Source: Bin5 sp965116395
GTDB lineage: Bacteria > Chloroflexota > Anaerolineae > Caldilineales > Caldilineaceae
Length of the DNA stretch: 64,000 nt
Reading direction: 5' to 3'
Assembly: GCA_965116395.1 (NCBI GenBank)
Contig: OZ220684.1
Coordinates: forward strand, 3,906,001 to 3,970,000
The translations under genes were made by a program, and so were the position numbers. This document shows, one piece after another, positions 1-8,667 of this stretch. Positions within the stretch are counted from its first letter, which is position 1. Each line of letters opens with the position of its first letter. The notes beneath the pieces were generated by a model. The model searched no databases and had not been told where the DNA came from. It was given only the letters and a program-made list of their open reading frames with translations.

Positions 1-938
1 CCTGGAACCTGCAGCAGGGCAGCATGATGCACTGGCTCGCCACCGCGCCCGATCGCCTCATCACCTACAATGCCCGCGATAACGACCGCTTTGTCAGTGT
101 TATCCACGACATCCACAGCGGCCACAAGCGCCTCCTGCCCTACCCGATCGCCGCCATTACCCGCGACGGACGCAAGGCGCTGGGCCTGAACTACGCCCGG
201 CTCTGGGATATGCGCCCCGTGGTCGGCTACCCCGGACTCACCGACCCCAACGCAGACCAGAAACATCCTGCCGACGACGGCCTCTATATCATGGATACCG
301 ACTCGGGCGAGGGCAAACTGCTCTTCTCATATGAAGACGCAAGAGAGTACCTCAGCAGCTATCCCGAGATTCAGAAACACAAGCTCTGGTTCAACCACCC
401 GTTCATCAACCGCGACGACTCCCGCGTTGCCTTCGTCGTAGTCTACTGGGATGACGCCGGCGCCAGGAAAACCGTATGCCTGACGATGAACCTGGAAGGC
501 GGGGACATTCGCATTCTGAACGACCTCGGCACCTCGCACTGCGACTGGCGCACCAAAGACGTCATCTTCGGCTGGTTCACGACGAACGAGGGGGTAAACT
601 TTTACCTGGTCAACGACGCCACCGGCGAATACCAATCCGTGCGTCCCGACATCCTCTCCCGCGACGGCCACTGCAGTTTCACCCGCGATGGCGCCTGGCA
701 GCTGAACGACGAATACCCGGACGAAAATAACCTCCGCGCCCTGTTCCTGTGGAATATGGCCGAAGAGCGCCAGGTCGTCCTGGGGCGCTTCCTGTCGCCC
801 CCATTCTTTCAGGACCAGATCCGCTGCGACCTCCACCCCCGCTGGAGCCGCGACGAACGCCAGGTCAGCTTTGACTCCATCCACGAAGGCAGCCGCCAGA
901 TCTACGTTGTCGACGTGGCCGAAATCGTTGGACGCTAA
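1..938 (+). CDS. Beta-propeller protein, oligogalacturonate-lyase-like (5' end outside window)
   Basis: The reading frame is already open at base 3 (W-N-L-Q-Q-G-S-M-M-H-W) and matches the interior of the next gene at 1326, so the 5' part lies outside the window; the ATG at 24 is internal. The visible part keeps the motifs shared by all four paralogs here: TSHCDW, DGHCSF, NDEYPDE and RCDLHPRWSRDE near the C-terminus. Repeated blade-like segments suggest a TolB/PD40-type propeller. The SHxxW motif recalls oligogalacturonate lyases (PL22), which are also about 388 residues, but the catalytic identity is inferred. No signal peptide can be judged because the start is missing. It is the first of at least three propeller genes in a row and probably arose with 1326-2489 by tandem duplication. 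Confidence 0.75.
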   Translation, partial: WNLQQGSMMHWLATAPDRLITYNARDNDRFVSVIHDIHSGHKRLLPYPIAAITRDGRKALGLNYARLWDMRPVVGYPGLTDPNADQKHPADDGLYIMDTDSGEGKLLFSYEDAREYLSSYPEIQKHKLWFNHPFINRDDSRVAFVVVYWDDAGARKTVCLTMNLEGGDIRILNDLGTSHCDWRTKDVIFGWFTTNEGVNFYLVNDATGEYQSVRPDILSRDGHCSFTRDGAWQLNDEYPDENNLRALFLWNMAEERQVVLGRFLSPPFFQDQIRCDLHPRWSRDERQVSFDSIHEGSRQIYVVDVAEIVGR

Positions 939-1050
939 GGCGTGCATCGATTGCAGGTTGCGGCAACAGCTAACCCAAATGCAATTTGCCGTCATCAGTG
1001 AGATAGCGAAATTGTTTCTCTCTCCTCACTTGTCCATACTCTCTCTTCAT

Positions 1051-1257
1051 ATATGGGCGGTCGGCCGCAAGCGGCCTCCCTTGTGCAGGGGCTGCGCCCC
1101 CGCAACGCCCCCCTACAAAACCATCGCTCACCGACCGTACGCCTTCATACCAGCGGTGCGGCTCAACTAACCTGGCGGCGGCCAACCGGCTGCGTCGCCA
1201 AGACCTGACAGGCGCCAGCGCGGACGGGCCGGCCACGAAATATGGCTAGGTAGTTGC
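1051..1257 (+). repeat. GC-rich structured intergenic element, copy 1
   Basis: A head of about 65 bases carries two tight palindromes: GGCCGC-AA-GCGGCC at 1063-1076 and GGGGC-TGC-GCCCC at 1088-1100. They are enclosed by GGGCG (1055-1059) and CGCCC (1106-1110); an alternative outer stem is CGGTCGG (1058-1064) with CCGACCG (1131-1137). A less conserved tail ends in TATGGCTAGGTAGTTGC. The same head recurs at 35433, 35612 and 53971, always in this orientation. The rest of the 939-1325 gap shows nothing else apart from the Shine-Dalgarno GGGAG before the gene at 1326. Confidence 0.85.
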
Positions 1258-1325
1258 ATACGGCGTAAGATCAGCCGGGCGGACAACAGGACCGCCCAAC
1301 TCTGCCCCACTATGCGGGAGACAAC

Positions 1326-2489
1326 ATGAGCAACAAAAAAGTCAGCTCGACCGCCACAGCCATCACGCAAGGCCCGAAGCACCACTTCTTCGGCTACTAT
1401 GGCATCTGTCCCTGGGATGCAACCGGCCGCTACCATCTCTGCCTGCAGTCGGACTTCCACGATCGCCCGCCCGCCGACGGCGACACCGCCGTGGTCGGCC
1501 TGGTCGATATGGAGACAGGCAATTTTGAAGGCGTGGCCGAAACGCAGGCCTGGAACCTGCAGCAGGGCAGCATGTTGCACTGGCTTGCGACCGCGCCCGA
1601 CCGGCTGATCACCTACAATGCCCGTGACGATGACCGTTTCGTCGCCGTCGTGCAGGACATCCACACTGGTCAGAAACAGATCCTGCCTCACCCAATCGCC
1701 GCCATCACCCGTAACGGGCGCTACGCGCTCGGCCTGAACTATGCTCGACTGAAGTCGATGCGGCCGGTTGTCGGCTATGCCGGGCTGCCCGATCCCTACG
1801 CCCACCAGAATCATCCCACCGAGGACGGCCTCTACATCACCGACACCGCGACCGGCGAGGCCCGCGTCCTGGTTTCCTACGCAGAAGTACGCGATTTCCT
1901 CAGCCACAACGAAGAGTTGCAAGCGGGCAAAATCTGGTTCAACCATCCCTTCATCAATCGCAACGATACCCGCGTCTCCTTCGTTGTGCGGGTCTTCGAT
2001 GAAACAAAGGAGATCGGCCAGACCACAATGCTGTCCGCCAGCATGGACGGCGGAGAGCTGCGCGCAATGACCGACCTCGGCGCCTCACACTGCGACTGGC
2101 TCACCGAGGAGTTGATTTTCGGCTGGGTGACGATGAAAGAGGGTCCGGCCTACTACCTGATGAACGACACAACCTGCGAATACGAAGTTGTGCGGCCCGA
2201 TGTCCTGACCAAAAACGGCCACTGCAACTTCACGCACGATGGAACCTGGATGTTGACTGATGAGTACCCCGACGAAAACAGCCGCCAGCCGCTGTTCCTG
2301 TGGCATATGGCAGAAGAGTACCGCGTCGACCTGGGAAGCTACCATTCGCCGCTGCCGTTCCGCGGCGAGATCCGCTGTGACCTGCATCCCCGCTGGAGCC
2401 GGGACGAGCGCATGGTCAGCTTCGACGCCATCTATGAAGGCAGTCGGCAGGTCTACGTGATAGACGTCTCAGAGGTTGTCGGCACGTAA
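1326..2489 (+). CDS. Beta-propeller protein, oligogalacturonate-lyase-like
   Basis: The protein has 387 residues and no signal peptide, so it is probably cytoplasmic. The N-terminal motif GPKHHFFGYY (residues 16-25) and later motifs SHCDW, NGHCNF, TDEYPDE and RCDLHPRWSRDE (about 350-361) are shared with the other three paralogs. The alternating beta-rich segments fit a WD40/TolB-type propeller. The length and the SHxxW and DLHP motifs resemble PL22 oligogalacturonate lyases, in which His residues bind a metal. Here the last motif has D-L-H where I recall H-x-H, so substrate and chemistry are uncertain. The ATG at 1326 has GGGAG just upstream. It is very similar to the partial gene before it and more distant from the genes at 2582 and 15152. 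Confidence 0.8.
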   Translation: MSNKKVSSTATAITQGPKHHFFGYYGICPWDATGRYHLCLQSDFHDRPPADGDTAVVGLVDMETGNFEGVAETQAWNLQQGSMLHWLATAPDRLITYNARDDDRFVAVVQDIHTGQKQILPHPIAAITRNGRYALGLNYARLKSMRPVVGYAGLPDPYAHQNHPTEDGLYITDTATGEARVLVSYAEVRDFLSHNEELQAGKIWFNHPFINRNDTRVSFVVRVFDETKEIGQTTMLSASMDGGELRAMTDLGASHCDWLTEELIFGWVTMKEGPAYYLMNDTTCEYEVVRPDVLTKNGHCNFTHDGTWMLTDEYPDENSRQPLFLWHMAEEYRVDLGSYHSPLPFRGEIRCDLHPRWSRDERMVSFDAIYEGSRQVYVIDVSEVVGT

Positions 2490-2581
2490 GCGCAGCCAAT
2501 CGAGTCGCGCCCGCAGCGTCATCCACCAAAGTCTGACCCTAGGTTCAATTTGCTCGCAACTCAACCCCAAAAGAGAAACCA

Positions 2582-3748
2582 ATGCTACCATCCCGCGCCA
2601 TCACATCGGGGCCGAAGCATCACTGGTTCGGCTACTACGACAAATTCCAGTTCGATCCCTCCGCCCGCTATGTGCTGGGGATGGAAGTGGATTTCGAACA
2701 TCGCGCGCCCTTGCCGGAAGATGTGATCCAGGTCGGCATGGTCGACTTGGCGGACGGCGACCGCTGGATCACACTGGGCGAAAGTCGGGCCTGGGGCTGG
2801 CAGGCCGGCTGTATGCTCCAATGGCTGCCCCAATCTGAGCACGACATTATCTGGAATGACAGGGTGGACGGCCAATTCGTCAGTTACATTCTGAATACAC
2901 AAACGCGGCTCAGGCGGACGCTTCCCCACCCCATCTTCACCCTCAGCCCCAATGGCCGCGACGCGCTGTCCATCGACTTCCACCGCCTCGAAGATATGCG
3001 CCCCGGCTACGGCTACATGGGCATCCCCGATCCCTGGTACGACGTGATGGCGCCGCAGGAGACCGGCATACACACGGTCAACCTCAAAACAGGCGAAAGC
3101 AAGCTGATCGTCAGCTTGGCCGAGGTCGCCGCGATCCCCTATCCCCACGGCGATATTCGACCGGCCAAACACTACTTCAACGTCCTCATCTACAATCCCG
3201 CCGGCACCCACTTTCTCTTCCTCCACCGCTGGCGCCTCGACGACGGACCCTTCCACACCCGCATGCTTACCGCAAAAGCAGATGGGTCCGACCTGAAGGT
3301 CGTCGACCATTCCGGCCACACCTCCCACCTGATCTGGCGCGACGACGAGCACATCCTCGCCTGGTCCCACCGCCCTTCGCACGGCGGCGCATACTACATT
3401 TTCCCAAATGCCGAGGACGGCACCCGCGGCCCCGATCAGATAGTGGGTAAAACAAAAATGCCGCTGAATGGCCACTGTACCTACCTGTCCGACAACGACT
3501 GGGTCCTGAATGACACCTATCCCCAAGGGGACAAACGCCTGCAAGACTTCTACCTGTACCACGTTCCCACCGACCGCCGCGTCGACCTGGGTCAGTTCCA
3601 CTCGCCTCCTCCTTACACGGATACCCTGCGCTGCGACCTTCACCCCCGTTCCAGCCCCGACGGCAGCAAAATCGTCATCGATTCGGCCCACGGCGGCAAC
3701 GGCCGCCAGATGTATCTCTTCGAGGTTGGTGACCTGGTTAGCGTGTAA
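2582..3748 (+). CDS. Beta-propeller protein, oligogalacturonate-lyase-like (second subtype)
   Basis: The protein has 388 residues and no signal peptide. The N-terminus carries GPKHHWFGYYDKFQFDPS, and the later motifs are HTSHLIWRDDEHILAW, NGHCTYL, NDTYP and RCDLHPRSSPDG, ending with DSAHGGNGRQMYLFEV. The SHxxW-DxxxI-x-W segment resembles a blade of PL22 oligogalacturonate lyases, and DLHPRSSPDG resembles the closing TolB-like blade. It is closest to the gene at 15152 and clearly different from the pair at 1-2489. It lies 92 bases after the previous gene. A role in intracellular processing of an imported oligosaccharide is inferred from the neighbouring transporter. Confidence 0.8.
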   Translation: MLPSRAITSGPKHHWFGYYDKFQFDPSARYVLGMEVDFEHRAPLPEDVIQVGMVDLADGDRWITLGESRAWGWQAGCMLQWLPQSEHDIIWNDRVDGQFVSYILNTQTRLRRTLPHPIFTLSPNGRDALSIDFHRLEDMRPGYGYMGIPDPWYDVMAPQETGIHTVNLKTGESKLIVSLAEVAAIPYPHGDIRPAKHYFNVLIYNPAGTHFLFLHRWRLDDGPFHTRMLTAKADGSDLKVVDHSGHTSHLIWRDDEHILAWSHRPSHGGAYYIFPNAEDGTRGPDQIVGKTKMPLNGHCTYLSDNDWVLNDTYPQGDKRLQDFYLYHVPTDRRVDLGQFHSPPPYTDTLRCDLHPRSSPDGSKIVIDSAHGGNGRQMYLFEVGDLVSV

Positions 3749-3846
3749 ACGTGTCGCCAGTAGCGGGGCAATCGCATCGAATCGAGCCGAATCTTCGCGA
3801 CTCTGACTGGATCACGTAGGGTAGCCCCTTATGGGCGCGATTCGTA

Positions 3847-3855
3847 TGCTATAAT
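3847..3855 (+). promoter_or_regulatory. Extended -10 promoter-like site
   Basis: TGCTATAAT matches a perfect extended -10 (TG-N-TATAAT). No good -35 is visible. No gene follows for almost 600 bases, so the transcript could be non-coding or a long leader of the gene at 4444. The same nine bases recur at 34225. Confidence 0.4.
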
Positions 3856-4044
3856 AGCGCTGGAATAATGACGCAAATGTTCTGGCCCAGCGAGGCCTTT
3901 ACGCTTACCAGAAGAAAATCTCAAGCTGAAGGAAGGCTGTTGTAAACCTGTAAATGGCCCGTATCGCTACGCCCCGAAACCGGTCAGAGCCGGCAAGGAA
4001 ACCTTTGCAAAACCTAACGCTCAATCCCAGAAAAAAAGAAACCC

Positions 4045-4090
4045 GTCGACTTGGGTCGACTTGGGTCGACTTGAGTCGACTTAGGTCGAC
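4045..4090 (+). repeat. Five GTCGAC palindromes at exact 10-base spacing
   Basis: The hexamer GTCGAC starts at 4045, 4055, 4065, 4075 and 4085, separated by TTGG, TTGG, TTGA and TTAG. The 10-base period is close to one DNA turn, so all five palindromes face the same side of the helix. It lies in the 695-base non-coding stretch 3749-4443, about 200 bases upstream of the promoter at 4286. Function unknown: it could be a clustered binding site or a plain tandem repeat. Confidence 0.8.
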
Positions 4091-4145
4091 ATAAAACTGT
4101 GCAATTGCTGCAAATGGGGACAGAGCATCGCCAGGCTGCCGCAAC

Positions 4146-4231
4146 AAATCACAGTTCAGACAGCCCGCCCAACATCGTCGCCAGGAAAATCACAGCCCAT
4201 CACCCAAATCCCATAAATCACAGTTCAGACA
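4146..4231 (+). repeat. Direct repeat of 17 bases upstream of a promoter
   Basis: AAATCACAGTTCAGACA is present at 4146-4162 and again at 4215-4231, 69 bases apart; a shorter AAATCACAG lies between them near 4187. They sit 55-140 bases upstream of the promoter at 4286, where activator or repressor sites are often found. No protein can be named. Confidence 0.55.
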
Positions 4232-4285
4232 AATATTCATACATGCACACCTGCGCTTGGGGAAACCCGACCACTTTTTTCAACA

Positions 4286-4314
4286 TTGACGAGAACACTT
4301 TTTCCCTTTAAAAT
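4286..4314 (+). promoter_or_regulatory. Sigma-70-type promoter for the VCBS-like gene
   Basis: TTGACG at 4286-4291, a 17-base spacer and TAAAAT at 4309-4314 fit a housekeeping promoter. Transcription would start near 4321, giving a leader of about 120 bases before the GTG at 4444. Confidence 0.6.
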
Positions 4315-4443
4315 GACCCAGACTACGCAGCAACCATTCCCGCAATTTCGATAAAAAACGAGGTTAGCACTCCTACGGTTGCGTCTGATTTTCCAGATTC
4401 GTGAAGGCAATGGCGACAATTCCCACCGGAACAAAAGAATGAG

Positions 4444-5685
4444 GTGCCCGTGACAGGTCCTTTTCGTCTTGCCAATGAAGTTGATACAACCGGGTTCGGC
4501 GACACCGGAATGCGCTTGGGGGACCTTGACGGCGACGGCGAGTTGGAAGCCGTCTTCTTTCAGGCCCGCGACTGCCACATTCCCCGCATGTCAGCCAGCG
4601 GCTACCGCCACGAAAAACAGGTCCACTGCGTCACCGCCATGAAGCTCGACGGCGACGTCATGTGGCAGGAAGGCGCTCCCCTCGGCACCGGTCACTGGGC
4701 CATGCACGAAGTCGGCGCCGCCGTCAGTGATATCGATGGCGACGGCAAGCAAGAGATCGTCTACGTAACCGAACGCGATGGCCGCAGCTATTTGCGCATC
4801 CTCGAAGGCGACCGCGGCTATTTCCGCAAAGAAGTCGAGACCGGTCCCAACTGCGTCCTGCAGCTGTGTGACATCCGCGGTCTCGGCGCCAGGCGCGACA
4901 TTCTCGTTTCCACCTTCGTCAATCCCATCTACATCTATGCTGACGACCTCACCTGCCTCTGGAACTGCCACTTCTACGGCGGCGCCGGACATTCACACGA
5001 CTTCTACGACATCGACGGCGACGGCAAGGAGGAGGCCTTCATCGGCTACTGCTGCGTGCGCGCCGACGGGCTCAAAGTCTGGTGGCGGCCCGACCTGGAG
5101 CCCCACCTTGAGGAGATGACACGCGCCCCCCACGTCGATCACCTGCACGTCCACGACATCGACGACGACGGCAGGCCTGAACTTCTGATGGTCGCCGGCA
5201 AAGATCTGGTCGTCCTCGACGCCGCCACTGGCGAAGACAGATTCATCTTCGAAGGCACCCACATCCAGACCTGCGCCGTGGGCAAATTTCTGCCCGGCAT
5301 GGAAGGACAGCAGCTGTTTGTCACCGAGCGCCGTCTTCACGGCGATCAAGCCCACATCGGATTCCGCGGCTATCTCGTGGACTGCAAAGGAAACGAAATC
5401 TGGCGCATGGAAAAGGCCGGCTACGGCAGAACTCTGCGGTTGGCAGGCAGCCAGGCAGACGTTATCTTTGCCGAGTGCCAGGGTAAGAAGCCTACACTCA
5501 TCGACGGGCACGGCAAGATCATCCAGGAGCTGGATATGCCGCTGCATACCTACGCCGAAGACCGCTTCGACGACGGCGACACCGGCGTGCGCGCACTTTT
5601 CGAGATCGCCGATACCAACGGCGACGGCAAACTGGAACTGCTTGGTTACAACAGAACGCGCCTGTGGCATTGGGTGCAGGATTAG
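4444..5685 (+). CDS. FG-GAP/VCBS-like beta-propeller protein with five calcium-type loops
   Basis: The protein has 413 residues. Five DxDGDG-type loops occur at regular intervals (residues 27-32, 96-101, 189-194, 238-243 and 390-395), each followed by a hydrophobic strand, as in FG-GAP/VCBS propellers and in rhamnogalacturonan-lyase-like proteins. These loops usually bind calcium. There is no signal peptide, which is unusual for this fold. The start is GTG at 4444; an ATG at 4439 is out of frame. It lies 86 bases before the first binding-protein gene and after three other propeller genes, so it probably belongs to the same substrate pathway. Whether it cleaves or only binds sugars cannot be told from the sequence. 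Confidence 0.75.
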   Translation: MPVTGPFRLANEVDTTGFGDTGMRLGDLDGDGELEAVFFQARDCHIPRMSASGYRHEKQVHCVTAMKLDGDVMWQEGAPLGTGHWAMHEVGAAVSDIDGDGKQEIVYVTERDGRSYLRILEGDRGYFRKEVETGPNCVLQLCDIRGLGARRDILVSTFVNPIYIYADDLTCLWNCHFYGGAGHSHDFYDIDGDGKEEAFIGYCCVRADGLKVWWRPDLEPHLEEMTRAPHVDHLHVHDIDDDGRPELLMVAGKDLVVLDAATGEDRFIFEGTHIQTCAVGKFLPGMEGQQLFVTERRLHGDQAHIGFRGYLVDCKGNEIWRMEKAGYGRTLRLAGSQADVIFAECQGKKPTLIDGHGKIIQELDMPLHTYAEDRFDDGDTGVRALFEIADTNGDGKLELLGYNRTRLWHWVQD

Positions 5686-5771
5686 CAGACACGTGTTGAA
5701 GGCTTTGTATCTCGAATTCGACGGTCAGCACTTGTAATTCTCGCAAGAACGCTCAATCAAGGAGAAAACGA

Positions 5772-7793
5772 ATGAAGAGCCTGAAAAACAGCAGTAAATG
5801 GATTTCACGTCGCGAGTTCATGCGCATCTCGGGCGTCACGACCGCCGGATTGGTGGCGGTCGCATGCGGCGCCGGTGGCGAACCAGAGGAAGAAATGGCC
5901 GCCGAACCGGCCGCCGACGAGGCCCCCGCTGAGGAAGCTGTCCCGGCGACGCCCGCCAGCATGTATAGCGAAGCCCCCATGCTGGCCGAAATGGTGGCCG
6001 CAGGAGACCTCCCTCCCGTAGATGAACGGTTGCCCGCAAGTCCCGCAGTCTTGCAAGCCGTCGAGCAGGTTGGCCAGTACGGCGGCACAATTCGACGCGG
6101 CTTCAAAGGCGTCTCCGACCGCTGGGGCCCCACCAAGATGCAGAACGAGTCCCTCACCTGGTACAACATGGACCTGACGCTGCGCCCCAACATGGTCGAA
6201 TCCTGGGAAACCAACGCTGACGCCACCGAGTGGACCTTCCACCTGCGCGAAGGGTTGAAGTGGTCCGACGGCACCCCGTTCGACAGCGACAGCTTCACCT
6301 GGTGGTACGAGAATCACTTCTCCAACGAGGACCTGACCCCGGCCATCTCGATTCGTTGGGGAACGGGCACGCCGCGCGTACCGATGGTAGTGTCGGCTCC
6401 CGACAATAACACGGTGATGATGACGTTTGAACATCCCAAGCCGCTCTTCTCCTTCGACGTGGCCCGCTCGCACTGTTTCTCGCCTGGTCATTATATGAAG
6501 CAGTTCCATATTGAACTGACCGATGACCAGGAAGCGCTGGAAGCGCAGATCGACGAGGCCGGCGTCGACTCCTGGGACCAGTACTATGTCGACCGCAACT
6601 GGTGGTACCTGAACCCGGATCGGCCCAACATCGGCCCGTGGTTGTCGAAGAACGAGCTGTCCTCCGAACTCTTCCTGATGGAGCGCAACCCCTTCTTCTG
6701 GCAGGTGGATGAGGAAGGCAAGCAACTGCCCTACATCGACAAGGTGACGCACCGCCTCTTCGACACCAACGACGTCTTCAATCTGCGCGTCATCAACGGC
6801 GAAGTCGACTTCCAGGCACGGCATATCCAGACAGGCAATTTCACGCTCTACAAGGAGAATGAAGAAGCCGGCGAATACAGTGTCGTTATCGGCACCTCCA
6901 CCCGCCACGAAGTGGTGACCCCCAACCAGGGCGCACAGGATCCGCGCGTGCGCGAACTGTTCCAGAACCGGGACGTGCGCATCGCCATGTCCTTGGCAGT
7001 GGACCGCGAGGCACTCAACGAACTGGTATGGGACGGTCTGCTGACCGAGCGTCAGTACAGCCCCCTGGAGCAATCGCCGCAGTTCTATCAGAAACTGACC
7101 GACGCCTACGCCGGATACGACCCGGATCGTGCCAATCAGCTCCTCGACGACGCCGGCTATTCCGAGCGCGACGCCGATGGCTTCAGGCTGTGGAAAGACG
7201 GCAGCGGCGAGACCCTGAGTTTCATTATCGAGGGAACCTCCCAGGCCGGAACGCCGGAGGAAGATTCGGTCCTCACAATCATCAAGTACTATGCCGAAAT
7301 CGGCCTCAAGGCCACCTACAAAGGCATGGAGCGCTCCCTGTATACTGAGCACTGGTCGGCCAATACCCAGGACGCCGTATACTGGGGTGGGTACCGCGAT
7401 CTGCTGCCCATTCTCACGCCTTCACCCTGGATCGGCACCGAGCTGGACCGCCCCTGGGCCGGCGCGTTTGGTCGCTGGAAAGTCGACGAGAACGACGCCA
7501 ATGGCGAACCGCCCCCGGACGACCACTTTCTCTGGAAGATCTGGGAAATCTGGGACCAGGTCAGCGCCGAGCCGGACCCCGCCGTAAGGGATGAGCTGTT
7601 CTATCAGATCCTCGACATCTGGGCCGAGGAAATCCCGATCGTCGGCTATCTGGGACAGTCACCCGCGCTGATCATCATGAAGAACCAGATGCACAACTAC
7701 ATCTCAGGCCAGCCGGTCAACGACGGGTTGGAGGACGAACACTTCCTGAATCCCCAGCTGCTCTTCTGGGAAGATCCTGAGAACCACATGTAG
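5772..7793 (+). CDS. ABC transporter substrate-binding lipoprotein, family 5 (peptide/oligosaccharide type)
   Basis: The protein has 673 residues. The N-terminus has a twin-arginine motif S-R-R-E-F-M (residues 12-17), a hydrophobic stretch and a lipobox ending at Cys32, followed by an acidic Ala/Glu/Pro linker, so it should be a Tat-exported lipoprotein. The family-5 body follows: ESWETNADATEWTFHLREGL, SDGTPFDSDSFTWWYE, then RDVRIAMSLAVDREALNE and DRANQLLDDAGY. Family-5 proteins bind peptides, nickel or oligosaccharides. The propeller and VCBS neighbours point to an oligosaccharide. It is strongly related to the protein at 8668; both have a SPLLAE-like or APMLAE segment and PPVDERLP just after the linker. 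GGAGAAAACG precedes the ATG. A stable stem-loop follows the stop codon. Confidence 0.92.
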   Translation: MKSLKNSSKWISRREFMRISGVTTAGLVAVACGAGGEPEEEMAAEPAADEAPAEEAVPATPASMYSEAPMLAEMVAAGDLPPVDERLPASPAVLQAVEQVGQYGGTIRRGFKGVSDRWGPTKMQNESLTWYNMDLTLRPNMVESWETNADATEWTFHLREGLKWSDGTPFDSDSFTWWYENHFSNEDLTPAISIRWGTGTPRVPMVVSAPDNNTVMMTFEHPKPLFSFDVARSHCFSPGHYMKQFHIELTDDQEALEAQIDEAGVDSWDQYYVDRNWWYLNPDRPNIGPWLSKNELSSELFLMERNPFFWQVDEEGKQLPYIDKVTHRLFDTNDVFNLRVINGEVDFQARHIQTGNFTLYKENEEAGEYSVVIGTSTRHEVVTPNQGAQDPRVRELFQNRDVRIAMSLAVDREALNELVWDGLLTERQYSPLEQSPQFYQKLTDAYAGYDPDRANQLLDDAGYSERDADGFRLWKDGSGETLSFIIEGTSQAGTPEEDSVLTIIKYYAEIGLKATYKGMERSLYTEHWSANTQDAVYWGGYRDLLPILTPSPWIGTELDRPWAGAFGRWKVDENDANGEPPPDDHFLWKIWEIWDQVSAEPDPAVRDELFYQILDIWAEEIPIVGYLGQSPALIIMKNQMHNYISGQPVNDGLEDEHFLNPQLLFWEDPENHM

Positions 7794-7800
7794 ACCATGC

Positions 7801-7861
7801 TGCCAGGTGGGCCTCTTGCAGGGGCGAAGCATGAAGCTCCTCTGCAAGAGTCTGCCCGGCA
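7801..7861 (+). other. Long stem-loop after the first binding-protein gene
   Basis: CTCTTGCAG (7813-7821) pairs perfectly with CTGCAAGAG (7842-7850). The stem extends outward with GGGC/GCCC (7809-7812 with 7854-7857) and TGCC/GGCA (7801-7804 with 7858-7861), with small bulges. It begins 8 bases after the stop. There is no T-run, so it looks like an mRNA-stabilising or processing structure that favours the upstream binding protein, not a terminator. Confidence 0.7.
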
Positions 7862-7989
7862 TGTTAAAGAGAACCCGGCGCGGCGCAACAAAATCCTTAT
7901 GGGGCGGGAACTGTAGCGCTTCCTCCGACATCAATAATTGCTCAACAAGTAGAATTCAATCGCCCCACCAACCGAGAACAGCGAACTCT

Positions 7990-8499
7990 ATGTCTTCGAC
8001 AAAGCAGCCGGACAGACCGCGATTCACTGCTGTCAAATCCTACAAACACGCGGCGGGCTATCCCACCTTCTGGTATCCGCCCGAGTGGCAACTGCAAGAG
8101 ACCGATACCCCCCATCCTGCCGCAAGCCTCTACCCGGATCCATCCGACGAGGCCACCTTCATCTCGGTTACTGTCCAGGACATGGGCCAACCCCTGGCCA
8201 AAGAAGAAAGTTCCTTGCTGGCCGAGGGTATCGAAGAAGGGCTGCAGCAACTCGACAGGTGTGTCGTCGAGAAACTCGAAGAATTGGTCGACGTAGGCGA
8301 ATGGGGCCAGGAGTGGGTCTGCACCTTCGTGCAAGATGGGACAACCCGCCGCCGCAGGGCCCGGCTCTTCTGCGCGGGAAATCTACTCTATTCGGTCGTC
8401 GTCCAGGGAGCGACCAACGAGCGCTACGAGTACTGGAAAGGCATGATGGAGTGGGTCATGTTGACCGTACTCAATACATCAGTTGATATGAGCGATTAG
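7990..8499 (+). CDS. Small PsbP/DUF1795-like protein of unknown function
   Basis: The protein has 169 residues if it starts at ATG 7990 (MSSTKQPDRPRFTAVKSY). The frame is open further upstream to 7807, but that part overlaps the stem-loop and is unlike protein. The segment AAGYPTFWYPPEWQLQE, followed by a phosphate- or date-like PDPSDEATFISVTVQDMG and a C-terminal YEYWKGMMEWVMLTVL helix, resembles the PsbP/DUF1795 fold, in which a short alpha/beta domain begins with a YPxxW motif. There is no signal peptide. It is sandwiched between the two binding-protein genes, so it is probably co-transcribed. Function unknown. Confidence 0.65.
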   Translation: MSSTKQPDRPRFTAVKSYKHAAGYPTFWYPPEWQLQETDTPHPAASLYPDPSDEATFISVTVQDMGQPLAKEESSLLAEGIEEGLQQLDRCVVEKLEELVDVGEWGQEWVCTFVQDGTTRRRRARLFCAGNLLYSVVVQGATNERYEYWKGMMEWVMLTVLNTSVDMSD

Positions 8500-8667
8500 G
8501 TTGCACACGCTTTTGCCACAGTGCCAAAGCTCGGGCGATCTGACGGTCATGTCAGACATTCATCAGAATTTGCCGCAGCGGCATCCACCAGCCTCTGCAT
8601 CTTCAATCGGCACACAATTGCGAATAGCAACTCTCAGACACAACCCCAGCGAAAGGATTTCATCACA

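Noticed and set aside
970..1236. Short frame with a G-R-C-G-G-A-A-P-A-Q-G pattern
   Set aside because: It is translation of the GC-rich structured element; the same pattern appears wherever the element is, on the minus strand, and is not a protein family.
2585..3691. Long open frame of 368 codons on the minus strand
   Set aside because: It is antisense to the well-supported propeller gene, has no motif and no start signal. High GC keeps such frames open.
5805..7352. Minus-strand open frame of 515 codons
   Set aside because: It lies fully opposite the binding-protein gene, which has signal peptide, lipobox and family motifs. No protein-like features are seen in the antisense frame.
7807..7989. 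Upstream extension of the PsbP-like gene
   Set aside because: This part forms the stem-loop after the binding-protein gene and is not protein-like; the ATG at 7990 is preferred.
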